Assembly (NCBI GenBank): GCA_030674475.1
Contig: JAUSCZ010000040.1
Location: 1 to 39,800 of the forward strand
Length of the DNA stretch: 39,800 nucleotides
From: Candidatus Omnitrophota bacterium
GTDB lineage: Bacteria; Omnitrophota; Gorgyraeia; Gygaellales; UBA12090
Reading direction: 5' to 3'
Shown: positions 31,695-39,150 of the stretch, piece after piece
Position numbering within the stretch: position 1 is the first letter of the stretch
How the letters are laid out: the number at the start of each line of letters is the position of its first letter
Made by a program: the position numbers and the translations under genes
Notes under the pieces: generated by a model
The model's input: the letters and a program-made list of their open reading frames with translations, nothing else
Databases searched by the model: none
Told to the model about the DNA's origin: nothing

Positions 31695-32246
31695 ATGCCC
31701 TATACGGTTGCCTTGGAAAAGGCCTGGAAAGACTTAGAAATGATTTCCTCAGGTGATAAATACAGCGTGAGCCTCTTGGTGGATACTTACGAGGTGGATA
31801 TAAAAGAAAAAAGAATATTTTCAAATTCCTGCAATATTCCGGCTCGGGAATATCTGGCCATACTCATATTACATTACCTCATAGGTTCGCTAAGAAATAC
31901 CTATGTTCCCAGCGGGGAATGGATTTCTTTTAAACAGATAGAAGGCGGCGAAACCTATTATCCGGCTTTTCACAAAGGGGTGATTGAGCCGCTCTTAAGA
32001 AAATACGGCAAAAATCCGCGAGGCATATTCAGCGCTTTAGAGCGGTTGCGGGGGGAGAAGATTGATGTTTCCGAGACGGCCATAGAGATTACAACCTTTC
32101 CCGAAATAAAGGTAAGGATAATTCTCTATGAGGGTGATGAAGAGTTTGAACCGGAGGCGAATATGCTCTTTGACCGCGCCTTGACTAAGATTTATTCCAT
32201 GGAAGACATAACCGTATTCTTCCATTTTATAGTTGGCAGTATATAG
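31695..32246 (+). CDS. DUF3786-like protein
   Basis: A 183-residue soluble protein of unknown function that resembles the DUF3786 family: PYTVALEKAWKDL at the start, VDTYEVDIKEKRIF, an alpha-helical middle with REYLAILILHYLIGS, then GETYYPAFHKGVIEPLL, and an IEITTFPEIKVRIILYEGDEE strand region ending in MLFDRALTKIYSMEDI. Some relatives have a corrinoid/iron-sulfur connection, but no cysteine cluster is present here. A good AAGGAGG Shine-Dalgarno is at about 31683. It is 9 bases before the next gene. Confidence 0.75.
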   Translation: MPYTVALEKAWKDLEMISSGDKYSVSLLVDTYEVDIKEKRIFSNSCNIPAREYLAILILHYLIGSLRNTYVPSGEWISFKQIEGGETYYPAFHKGVIEPLLRKYGKNPRGIFSALERLRGEKIDVSETAIEITTFPEIKVRIILYEGDEEFEPEANMLFDRALTKIYSMEDITVFFHFIVGSI

Positions 32247-32254
32247 GTTACCGG

Positions 32255-33079
32255 ATGAATATTCGAAATATCATTTACTCTGTTATTTTCATATTTTTGC
32301 TATTTTTATTGAGTTATCCCCATCTAAAAAAGACAGCTTTAGTTAAGGAAAATATCGGTGCCATAAAAGTTAATATTAAGAAGCCCTCTAAACCGGGGAT
32401 AGGAAAAGTTGAGGAGAAAAAACCTGTTGAGCGTATCGGTGAACGCATAGTTTACGATGTCAGGCTGACAAGGGTAAGTTTAGGAAGGGCTGTGTTTAGT
32501 CATCTGCCCCGGACAGAGCTTGACGGAAAACAGGTGAGCCTTATGAATTTCCAGACAAAATTAGCCCGCTTTAAAGATTTGGAAAAAATCTACAGCGATC
32601 CCGACACTTACCTGCCGATTAAGGTAGAGCGCAGCATATCCAACTGGCCGTTCTCTGAGAAGATCAGTGAATATTACGACCAAAAGAATTTTATCCTTAC
32701 TATAGCCAAAGACGGTAAAACCAGCCAAACCGTGATTAAGAAAGACGCCCCTATTCATAATGCCGTGATGCTGCCGTTCTATGTGCGCGGCATCGCCACG
32801 TTTGAGCCGGGATGGACAATGTCTATTAATCTGCCGAATCAAAAGTTTCAGATAAAATTAGCCGGCACGGAAAATATCAGCCTGAGCGGTAAAACTTTTT
32901 ATGCCTATCGTTTTGAAAGCGACCCTAAAAGATTTGAAATCTGGATCAGCGCTGATGAACAAAGAATACCGCTTAAGATAAAAGGCACCGGCAGCTTAGG
33001 CTATACTTTGGTTATGAAAGAATATGATGGGGCGGGTTTGGAACCCGCCCCTACGGCGGCGATAAGAAAAAATGAATAA
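32255..33079 (+). CDS. DUF3108-family exported protein
   Basis: A 274-residue protein with an N-terminal membrane helix (YSVIFIFLLFLLSYP near 5-19), a Lys-rich linker, then a DUF3108-like beta domain (GERIVYDVRLTRVSLGRAVF near 63-82, AFYVRGI-like PFYVRGIATFEPGWT). The function is not known; the family is found in periplasmic or outer-membrane-related proteins of diderms. The last about 17 residues are coded by a 10-bp stem palindrome (33029-33051) and are probably not native. It is part of a compact run with the next two genes. Confidence 0.8.
   Translation: MNIRNIIYSVIFIFLLFLLSYPHLKKTALVKENIGAIKVNIKKPSKPGIGKVEEKKPVERIGERIVYDVRLTRVSLGRAVFSHLPRTELDGKQVSLMNFQTKLARFKDLEKIYSDPDTYLPIKVERSISNWPFSEKISEYYDQKNFILTIAKDGKTSQTVIKKDAPIHNAVMLPFYVRGIATFEPGWTMSINLPNQKFQIKLAGTENISLSGKTFYAYRFESDPKRFEIWISADEQRIPLKIKGTGSLGYTLVMKEYDGAGLEPAPTAAIRKNE
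33029..33051. repeat. GGGGCGGGTT-TGG-AACCCGCCCC palindrome
   Basis: A perfect 10-bp stem with a 3-base loop (33029-33038/33042-33051), followed by CTACG. It is in frame in the last 18 codons of the DUF3108 gene. I recognise this as a type of repeat seen in many environmental genomes. Confidence 0.9.
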
Positions 33080-33712
33080 ATGGTTTTATTATTGATTATA
33101 TTTTTCCTGACTATTTTTTTGCTTTTTCTGATTCTTGGTTCAAAAGATAATGCCCAGCCTAAGACAGAGAGCAAGAAGCCGCAGCTAAAAGAAATTAAAA
33201 CATCCCCGGATGCTGATGAGGCTGAAACCTTAAGAGTTAAACTTAGAAAATTAAAAGAGGATAATCTGGCTTTGGCAGAAGAGCTTAAAACAGCAAAAAA
33301 CAATGAAGTCCTGGCCAGGGAGGAAACAATAAAGATTAAGGGCTGGCTGGAAAAAGATAGAAGCCTGGAGGAATCTTTAAAGAAAGAGCTCTATGAGCTC
33401 AAAGAGAAACTACTTAAGAAAGATAAGGAGTTTGACCAGGAGTTTTCTTTAAGTCTAATACTTAAAAAAGAATTGAGCGAATATAAGCAGAAGCGTGAGA
33501 GCCTGGAGGCGGATAACCGCGAAAATTCCGAAAAGCTCAGAATTTTAGAAGCCCAGAACGCTAATCTGAAGGAAGAACTAAAAGATCATACCCGAAGCCT
33601 GGCCGAGTTTAAGAAGGAAAAACAGGAAAGCCAGTGGGTTTCTAAGAAAGAATACGACGAATTAAAGGCAAAGTTAAATCAAAGAAGCGATGAAGCTAAA
33701 GAGCAAGGTTAG
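33080..33712 (+). CDS. Membrane-anchored coiled-coil protein, unknown function
   Basis: A 210-residue protein with a hydrophobic N-terminus (LLLIIFFLTIFLLFLIL near 3-19) and a long charged coiled coil rich in Glu, Lys and Leu (heptads from about 45 to 205). No known domain is recognised. It lies between the DUF3108 gene (start directly after its TAA) and the histidine kinase, with its end overlapping the kinase by 23 bases, so it may form part of the same membrane sensory module. Function is unknown. Confidence 0.7.
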   Translation: MVLLLIIFFLTIFLLFLILGSKDNAQPKTESKKPQLKEIKTSPDADEAETLRVKLRKLKEDNLALAEELKTAKNNEVLAREETIKIKGWLEKDRSLEESLKKELYELKEKLLKKDKEFDQEFSLSLILKKELSEYKQKRESLEADNRENSEKLRILEAQNANLKEELKDHTRSLAEFKKEKQESQWVSKKEYDELKAKLNQRSDEAKEQG

Positions 33713-35729
33713 AAGTTCGGAAAAAATCCCGGATAAGAAAGATCTTCTTTATAAATATCGGCTTTTATCCGATTTAATGAAGTACATCCCGGACGTTATT
33801 TATTTTAAGGATACCGCGGGACGGCTGATTATGGTTAATGACGCTCACGCGAAAGGCTTGAGGCTTAAGCCGGATGAGGTGGCGGGAAAGACGGATTTTG
33901 ATTTTTTCTCCAAAGAGCGGGCTCAGCTGATGGCCAAGGATGACCGCTATGTAATGAAAACAGGAAAGGCCATAATTGATAAAATCGAGCGAAGCACCCG
34001 TCCCGATGGTATTGATAATTATGTTTCTACCACTAAAATACCCCGCTATGATGAAAAAGGTAAAATAGTCGGACTCATCGGCATTACCCGGGATATCACC
34101 CGGCGCATGAGTTTAGAGCGCGTTCAAAAAGAAAAAGAAATAATAGAGAAGAAATTAGAGTCTGCCGAGGAGCTCAACAGAATCAAGTCTGAATTTGTCT
34201 CGGTGGTTTCTCATGAGCTGCGCACCCCCCTGGCCATCATCAAGGAGGCGGTTTTGCTTATTCTGGATGAGATTGCCGGACCGGTTAACGAAAAGCAGAA
34301 AGATATACTTTTGAAGGCGGAAAATAACATAAAACGGTTAAAAGGTATAATTGATGACCTGTTGGATATTTCCCGGATTGAATCCGGTAAGCTTAAATTG
34401 CATTATTCGCTGGTGAGCCTCAATGATGTATTGAAGGAGGGCGCGGATTTCTTTAAGAAGTCCGCCGCTAAAAAAGGAATAAATCTTCAATATGTGCTTC
34501 CTAAAGAGCAGGTGTATATGTTCTTGGATTCTAACCGGATAAACCAAGTGTTGGCTAATCTTATTAATAATGCCATCAAGTTTACCGAAGAAGACGGCTT
34601 AATAAGAATAGAGCTTAAGGTTTTTGAGGATAAAGCCAGAATCGGGATTATTGACACGGGCATAGGAATAGCTAAGAGCGACTTCTCCCGGCTGTTTAAT
34701 AAATTTACCCAGGTTTCAAAAACTCCGGACGCCCAAAGAAAAGGCGTGGGGCTGGGGTTATCAATAGCTAAAGAATTGGTTGAGGCGCATTCCGGAGAGA
34801 TCTGGCTTGAATCTGAATTGGGCCTGGGCAGCAGGTTTTACTTTTCTCTGCCGCGGCTCTCTAGTCTAAATCTATTAGATAAGCCAATTAAAGATAAAAT
34901 AAACAATTTGCTTTCCCGCGGGATTAGCCTGCATTTCGTGAATCTGTTAATTGTCAACTACCAGGAACTTAAAAATAGGCTGAAAGTCCCGCCTGGAGAT
35001 TTATTTGATGAGATAGAGCGAATAATCAATAAAATATTCCAAGAAAATTTCCGGGAGGCCCAGGAAAAACCTGAAATTGTTTTGATGGACGGCCTTTACG
35101 GAGAATGCGGTTTTATTCTTCCCTCAATCAATGAAGAAAAAGCGGATAGAATTACCAAAGAGGTAGTCAATAAGCTGAGCGAGTATTTCTTGGAGAGTAA
35201 ATTGAAAGATGTCTTTATAAATGCCGGCATTACGGTTTACCCGGGTAAGGAGAACTATCCGGGTTATCAGCAGATGCTGGTGAATTTAAAAATTAGAAAG
35301 ATACTCATCGGCCCCCAGATAAGAAGATTCAAAAGATTCAGATATGAAGTGGAGATTCAGGCTTTTACTTCTGGCAATGAGAGAATGCCTTGTGCCGCGG
35401 TGGACATATCCGAAGGGGGAATATGTTTTTACAGCCCAAGAGCGCTTAAGACTGACGCATCGGTTGAGGTTAGGTTAAAATTTCCCAAAACAGAGGAAAT
35501 CCTGCGTATGAAGGGAAAAGTTTCCTGGATAAGAGAAATCGCCGGTTCGGACCAGAAATTCAAGGTTGGTGTGGAATTTACCCCGTTAGAGACAAAGCGT
35601 ACTAAAGCTAATTTACGGTCGCCTAAAGGTGACTTGTCTCTAACGGGGTTTATCCGTCGGGCTGATAAAGAGAAAAAACCAATTATAAGATTTTTAAAAT
35701 CATTAAAATATGCCAGAGAAGTTGTTTGA
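33690..35729 (+). CDS. Hybrid PAS-histidine kinase with GGDEF-like region and PilZ domain
   Basis: A 679-residue soluble kinase. PAS domain at about 20-140 (PDVIYFKDTAGRLIMVND), HisKA with H175 in VVSHELRTPL, HATPase_c with the N box NLINNAIKFTEE near 288-299, G1 DTGIGIA near 326-332 and GVGLGLSIAKEL near 352-363. Residues about 390-540 look like a GGDEF-fold remnant (DIERIINKIF-like FDEIERIINKIF, INAGITVYPGKENYPGYQQML) without a GGDEF signature. A PilZ domain at about 545-640 has the c-di-GMP motifs R-x3-R (RRFKR) and DISEGG. No transmembrane segment or adjacent response regulator is seen. A palindromic repeat is inserted at residues 631-653. Its ends overlap both neighbours. Confidence 0.85.
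   Translation: MKLKSKVRSSEKIPDKKDLLYKYRLLSDLMKYIPDVIYFKDTAGRLIMVNDAHAKGLRLKPDEVAGKTDFDFFSKERAQLMAKDDRYVMKTGKAIIDKIERSTRPDGIDNYVSTTKIPRYDEKGKIVGLIGITRDITRRMSLERVQKEKEIIEKKLESAEELNRIKSEFVSVVSHELRTPLAIIKEAVLLILDEIAGPVNEKQKDILLKAENNIKRLKGIIDDLLDISRIESGKLKLHYSLVSLNDVLKEGADFFKKSAAKKGINLQYVLPKEQVYMFLDSNRINQVLANLINNAIKFTEEDGLIRIELKVFEDKARIGIIDTGIGIAKSDFSRLFNKFTQVSKTPDAQRKGVGLGLSIAKELVEAHSGEIWLESELGLGSRFYFSLPRLSSLNLLDKPIKDKINNLLSRGISLHFVNLLIVNYQELKNRLKVPPGDLFDEIERIINKIFQENFREAQEKPEIVLMDGLYGECGFILPSINEEKADRITKEVVNKLSEYFLESKLKDVFINAGITVYPGKENYPGYQQMLVNLKIRKILIGPQIRRFKRFRYEVEIQAFTSGNERMPCAAVDISEGGICFYSPRALKTDASVEVRLKFPKTEEILRMKGKVSWIREIAGSDQKFKVGVEFTPLETKRTKANLRSPKGDLSLTGFIRRADKEKKPIIRFLKSLKYAREVV
35581..35648. 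repeat. In-frame palindromic repeat at the end of the kinase PilZ domain
   Basis: CCCCGTTAGAGACAA (35581-35595) and TTGTCTCTAACGGGG (35634-35648) are perfect 15-bp arms with a 38-base loop. It belongs to the same family as the gspH and gspJ elements and is read in the same frame (PLET and LSLTGF). Confidence 0.92.
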
Positions 35730-37077
35730 CTTGAAGGTGGAAAAAGCGCCTTATCTTAGAGGCGCCTTAGAGGCTCCGGCTTCAAAGTCTTATACCATCA
35801 GGGCGATTCTTGCCGCCAGCCTAAACGGAAAAATCCGAATAGTAAATCCTTTATTTTCTCAGGATACCCAGGCGGCAATAAAAGCATTAGAGGCACTGGG
35901 GGCGTGGATAAGAAAGAAGGAGGGCTCGCTTCAGATCCGCGGTTTTCAGGGCCGGCCGTCTTTAAGAGTCCAAAGCGTAAATGTTGGGGAATCCGGAACG
36001 CTCCTGCGCTTGATACTTCCGATTATTGCCTTAGGGAAGGGCGAATTTAAAATTAACGGCCGCGGCACCCTTTTAAAAAGGCCGAACAAGCCGATAGTCG
36101 AAGCCTTATTATCATTAGGGGTTGATATAAAGGGAAGAGGCCGAGACTGTCGCCTGCCGATCACTATCCAGGGTAAAGGCGCGATTCCCGGGGGAAAGAT
36201 TTTCGTCAGCGCCAATATGAGCTCACAGACGATTTCTTCCTTATTAATGGTATCGGCATTCGCTTTACGGGACACAACCATAATTATTAAAGATAAGGTG
36301 GTTTCCAGGCCTTACATTGATATTACCCTGGATGTGCTGCGTAGGGCCGGAGTCAAAGTCCAAAGGCAGGGGCATAGCCGCTTTTTTATTAAATCCGGGC
36401 AGGGTTTTAAATTAAAAAAAGATTTTATTATTCATGGTGATTATTCATCAGCGGCATTTCTGATTGCCGCCTCCTGTCTGATTAAATCCGACGTGGTTAT
36501 TACCGATATGGTTAAAGATAAGCAGGGTGACCGTAAGATAGTGGATATTTTAAATAAAATGGGAGCGCGGATAAAACATTCCGGTGATAGGATAGAAATA
36601 CGCGGCCCCTTCGAACTTAAAGGAATAGATATTGATTGTTCGGATACGCCGGATTTGGTTCCGATATTATTGACCGTCTCCTGTTTTGCCAAGGGCAGGA
36701 CAAGGATTTATAACATCGGGCATCTGGCCTATAAAGAAAGTAACCGTATTACTGCCCCGGCGGGCGAACTGCGAAAATTAGGGGCCAGGATTAAAATAGG
36801 CCGGGATACAATAATTGTTCAGGAGTCATCTTTAAGATCGGAAGCGGCTTGGGCTATAGGAAGCCCAACCCTGCCTTGCCGGCAGGCAGGCACGGCCCTC
36901 CGGCCAGCAGTAGTTTCTTCCTGTAATGACCATCGGATCGCGATGGCCCTGGCGGTCCTGGGCCTAAGGACCGGAGGTTTGATAATCAAAAACTCTGAAT
37001 GTATAAATAAATCTTATCCGAATTTCATCCGGGATTTGAAGGCCCTGGGGGCAAAATTCACTAAAATATTGCCTTAA
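35710..37077 (+). CDS. aroA: 3-phosphoshikimate 1-carboxyvinyltransferase (EPSP synthase)
   Basis: A 455-residue EPSP synthase; the family is usually near 425-445. It joins shikimate-3-phosphate and phosphoenolpyruvate in the sixth step of aromatic amino acid synthesis. Visible motifs: substrate-binding PASKSYTIRAIL near 14-25, the VGESGTLLRLILPI loop near 95-108, SSQTISSLLM, and CNDHRIAMALAV near 404-415, with a Cys and Asn in place of the usual SHGDHR or SWGDHR order. A palindromic element (36846-36908) adds about 21 residues (380-400) in the loop just before this motif. The start overlaps the kinase by 20 bases. Confidence 0.92.
   Translation: MPEKLFDLKVEKAPYLRGALEAPASKSYTIRAILAASLNGKIRIVNPLFSQDTQAAIKALEALGAWIRKKEGSLQIRGFQGRPSLRVQSVNVGESGTLLRLILPIIALGKGEFKINGRGTLLKRPNKPIVEALLSLGVDIKGRGRDCRLPITIQGKGAIPGGKIFVSANMSSQTISSLLMVSAFALRDTTIIIKDKVVSRPYIDITLDVLRRAGVKVQRQGHSRFFIKSGQGFKLKKDFIIHGDYSSAAFLIAASCLIKSDVVITDMVKDKQGDRKIVDILNKMGARIKHSGDRIEIRGPFELKGIDIDCSDTPDLVPILLTVSCFAKGRTRIYNIGHLAYKESNRITAPAGELRKLGARIKIGRDTIIVQESSLRSEAAWAIGSPTLPCRQAGTALRPAVVSSCNDHRIAMALAVLGLRTGGLIIKNSECINKSYPNFIRDLKALGAKFTKILP
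36846..36908. repeat. GGCTTGGGC/GCCCAACC palindromic element, copy B with nested insert
   Basis: It matches copy A (30902-30943), but a 21-base palindromic unit (36871-36891, built around TTGCCGGCAGG) separates its two blocks. It is in frame in aroA and read one frame shifted from copy A (AWAIGSPT here, GLGHRKPN there). Confidence 0.9.
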
Positions 37078-37097
37078 TCGCCGGAATATTGTATAAT
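37069..37097 (+). promoter_or_regulatory. Candidate promoter of the yebC-ruvC-ruvA-scpB cluster
   Basis: TTGCCT (37069-37074), 17 bases, then a perfect TATAAT (37092-37097). The resulting leader is about 100 bases and contains the palindrome at 37128-37165. The -35 overlaps the aroA stop region. Confidence 0.5.
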
Positions 37098-37127
37098 ATT
37101 GTTTTGCAATCTACCAATTAATTGAGT

Positions 37128-37165
37128 AGTTATAAGTGAAAAGCTATAACTTATAATTTATAACT
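37128..37165. repeat. AGTTATAAGT/ACTTATAA/TTATAACT inverted repeats
   Basis: AGTTATAAGT (37128-37137) can pair with ACTTATAA (37149-37156) or TTATAACT (37158-37165), so two alternative hairpins are possible in the leader of yebC. Confidence 0.6.
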
Positions 37166-37206
37166 TCTAACTCAGGTATTAACCAACAGGTAAAGGGGGA
37201 TTTATT

Positions 37207-37965
37207 ATGTCTGGACATTCAAAGTGGGCGACAATAAAACACAAGAAGGGCGCGGCGGATGCCCGAAAGGGCGCGGTATATACCAAGATTATCAAGGAAA
37301 TAACTATGGCCGCTCGCAACGGCGGAGGCAATCCTGACACGAATTCGGCATTGCGCACGTCTATGGCTAAGGCCAAAGAGGCTAATATGCCTTCGGATAA
37401 TGTCAAGAACGCTATTAAACGCGGAACGGGTGAGCTTCCCGGGATTGTCTACGAGACAATAAATTATGAGGCTTATGGCCCGGCGGGAGTGGCGATAATG
37501 GTTGAGGCCTTGACCGATAACAAAAACCGCACCACCGCGGAACTGCGCAATCTCCTTTCCAAAAAAGGCGGAAATATGGCCGGGGCGGGTTCGGTTGCCT
37601 GGATGTTTAACAAAAAAGGTTATATTGTGGTAGACAAGAACACGGTTAAAGAGGATGTTTTGATGGATGTAGCCCTGGAGGCCGGAGCTGAGGATATTAA
37701 GGCTGGAGAAAGTAGTTTTGAAGTTATTAGTTCGGCGCAGAATTTTGAAAAGGTGAAATCCGCGCTGGTTGAAAAAGGCATACAATACCAGAGCGCGGAG
37801 GTAACCATGCTTCCCACTTCAACCGTAAAGGTGGCAGCGGGCCCGGATGCCAAACAGCTCTTAAGCCTGATTGAAACCCTGGAAGACCATGACGATGTCC
37901 AGGATGTTTACGCCAACTTTGATATTCCTGATGAGGTCATAGAGCAATTAGCCGCGTCGGAATAA
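37207..37965 (+). CDS. yebC: YebC/PmpR-family DNA-binding regulatory protein
   Basis: A 252-residue member of the YebC family, complete: MSGHSKWATIKHKKGAADA opening, then the three-domain layout with KAKEANMPSDNVKNAIKRG near 57-75, YEAYGPAGVAIMVEALTDN near 92-110, NKNRTTAELRNLLSKKGG and VQDVYANFDIP at the end. Some members regulate transcription; others are reported to help translation of proline-rich stretches. It usually lies before ruvC, as here. AAGGGGG before ATG 37207 supports the start. Confidence 0.95.
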   Translation: MSGHSKWATIKHKKGAADARKGAVYTKIIKEITMAARNGGGNPDTNSALRTSMAKAKEANMPSDNVKNAIKRGTGELPGIVYETINYEAYGPAGVAIMVEALTDNKNRTTAELRNLLSKKGGNMAGAGSVAWMFNKKGYIVVDKNTVKEDVLMDVALEAGAEDIKAGESSFEVISSAQNFEKVKSALVEKGIQYQSAEVTMLPTSTVKVAAGPDAKQLLSLIETLEDHDDVQDVYANFDIPDEVIEQLAASE

Positions 37966-37998
37966 AGAAGCTGTCAGTAATCAGCGGTCAGCCTTCAA

Positions 37999-38032
37999 CT
38001 GATAGCTGATAGCGGATAGCTGATAGCTGATA
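37999..38032 (+). repeat. GATAGCT heptamer array abutting the ruvC start
   Basis: Four heptamers at 38001-38028 (GATAGCT, GATAGCG, GATAGCT, GATAGCT), and a partial fifth GATA whose next bases are the ruvC ATG (38033). Reverse-oriented TCAGCGGTCAGCC lies just upstream. The array replaces the normal Shine-Dalgarno position. Confidence 0.85.
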
Positions 38033-38527
38033 ATGCGCATACTAGGGATTGACCCCGGCCTTAACACTACCGGATATGGGGTTATTGAGGGTGAAGGTTT
38101 TAAAGTTAGCCTTATTGAGGCAGGTTTTATTCGCACCAGCCCGAAGGACAAAATAGAAGTTCGCCTGGAAAAAATACATCGAGCCTTAAATAAAATAATC
38201 GCGAAATTTAAGCCTGGGGTTTTGGTTTTGGAAAAACTCTATGCTCACTGGAGGCATCCTACCACAGCGTATGTCTTGGGACATGCCCGGGGAACGATAT
38301 GCCTTTCAGCAAAAGAGAATAATGTGGAATTGGTTGAATACGCGGCCACCCGGATAAAAAAGGCCATTACCGGAAGAGGCCAGGCCTCCAAACAGCAGGT
38401 GCAAAGGATGATTCAGAGTATCCTTAGTTTAGAAACAATCCCTCAGCCGGCGGATGTATCCGATGCCCTGGCTTTGGCTATCGGCTATTCCTATATGTCC
38501 CGCAGTATTTTTAATAGAAAGATATGA
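38033..38527 (+). CDS. ruvC: Holliday junction resolvase RuvC
   Basis: A 164-residue endonuclease with all four acidic residues of the family: D7 in GIDPGLNTTGYGV, E67 in LVLEKLYAHWRHPTTAYVLG, and D141 and D144 in PADVSDALALAIGY. It cleaves Holliday junctions in concert with RuvAB. ruvB is not in the visible part. No Shine-Dalgarno is present; a heptamer array occupies that region. The last codons overlap the ruvA start (ATGA). Confidence 0.95.
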   Translation: MRILGIDPGLNTTGYGVIEGEGFKVSLIEAGFIRTSPKDKIEVRLEKIHRALNKIIAKFKPGVLVLEKLYAHWRHPTTAYVLGHARGTICLSAKENNVELVEYAATRIKKAITGRGQASKQQVQRMIQSILSLETIPQPADVSDALALAIGYSYMSRSIFNRKI

Positions 38528-39150
38528 TTGCCCGGATTAGCGGTAAGGTGGTTAAGCAAAATCAGAATTCCCTGTTCATTGATGTCTCGGGAATTTGCTA
38601 TGAAGTGTTAGTGCCGGCGGCAATCATGCAAAAGATAGATAAGGAATTAGACAAGGATATTCCCATCACCCTGGTAACCTATCATTATCATAATATTGAG
38701 CCGGCACGCTCAGTGCCGATTTTGATTGGCTTTATTAACGAGATAGAAAAAGATTTCTTCCTGCAGTTTATCTCGGTCTCTGGTATCGGGCCGCGGGCCG
38801 CGGTAAAGGCGCTGGCTAATCCGCTTTCGGAAATTGCCAGGGCCATAGATCAGGGTGATATCAGTTTTTTAAAGTCTTTGCCCGGCATCGGACAGCAAAG
38901 GGCAAAAGAGATTGTGGCTAAACTCCAGGGTAAGGTGGGAAAGTTCGGCCTTATCCAGGATGGGGCCTTGGCCAGGGTCCCGGAATCCGGCTCCGGCATT
39001 GAGGAGGAGGCCCTGGAGGTCCTGGTGCAGCTACAGTATAAAAGGCCGGAGGCCAAGGAAATGGTTCGTTTAGCCCGAGAAAGAGCTCCTAATATCACCA
39101 GCGCGGAAGGCTTGCTTAATGAGGTCTATAAACAGAAGGTGAAGCGATGA
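38524..39150 (+). CDS. ruvA: Holliday junction DNA helicase subunit RuvA
   Basis: A 208-residue protein with the OB-fold N-terminal domain (ARISGKVVKQNQNSLFIDVSG), two helix-hairpin-helix motifs (VSGIGPRAAVKAL near 87 and LPGIGQQRAKEIVAKLQGK near 120) and a C-terminal domain III (EALEVLVQLQYKRPEAKEMV) that binds RuvB. The start overlaps ruvC and the TGA overlaps the scpB ATG, so the three genes are coupled. Confidence 0.95.
   Translation: MIARISGKVVKQNQNSLFIDVSGICYEVLVPAAIMQKIDKELDKDIPITLVTYHYHNIEPARSVPILIGFINEIEKDFFLQFISVSGIGPRAAVKALANPLSEIARAIDQGDISFLKSLPGIGQQRAKEIVAKLQGKVGKFGLIQDGALARVPESGSGIEEEALEVLVQLQYKRPEAKEMVRLARERAPNITSAEGLLNEVYKQKVKR

Noticed and set aside
33385-33402. AGAGCTCTATGAGCTC in the coiled-coil gene as a repeat element
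   Set aside because: Short chance palindrome from Glu-Leu codons in a coiled coil; no second copy was seen.
37219-37785. Antisense open frame of 188 codons over yebC
   Set aside because: The sense frame is a clear, complete YebC; the antisense product has no family resemblance and no ribosome binding site.
38690-38740. The ARSVPIL stretch shared by RuvA and GspL as another in-frame repeat
   Set aside because: GGCACGCTCAGTGCC is palindromic, but the segment lies in a normally conserved RuvA region, the DNA match with GspL (about 21775) is short, and no second arm is found.
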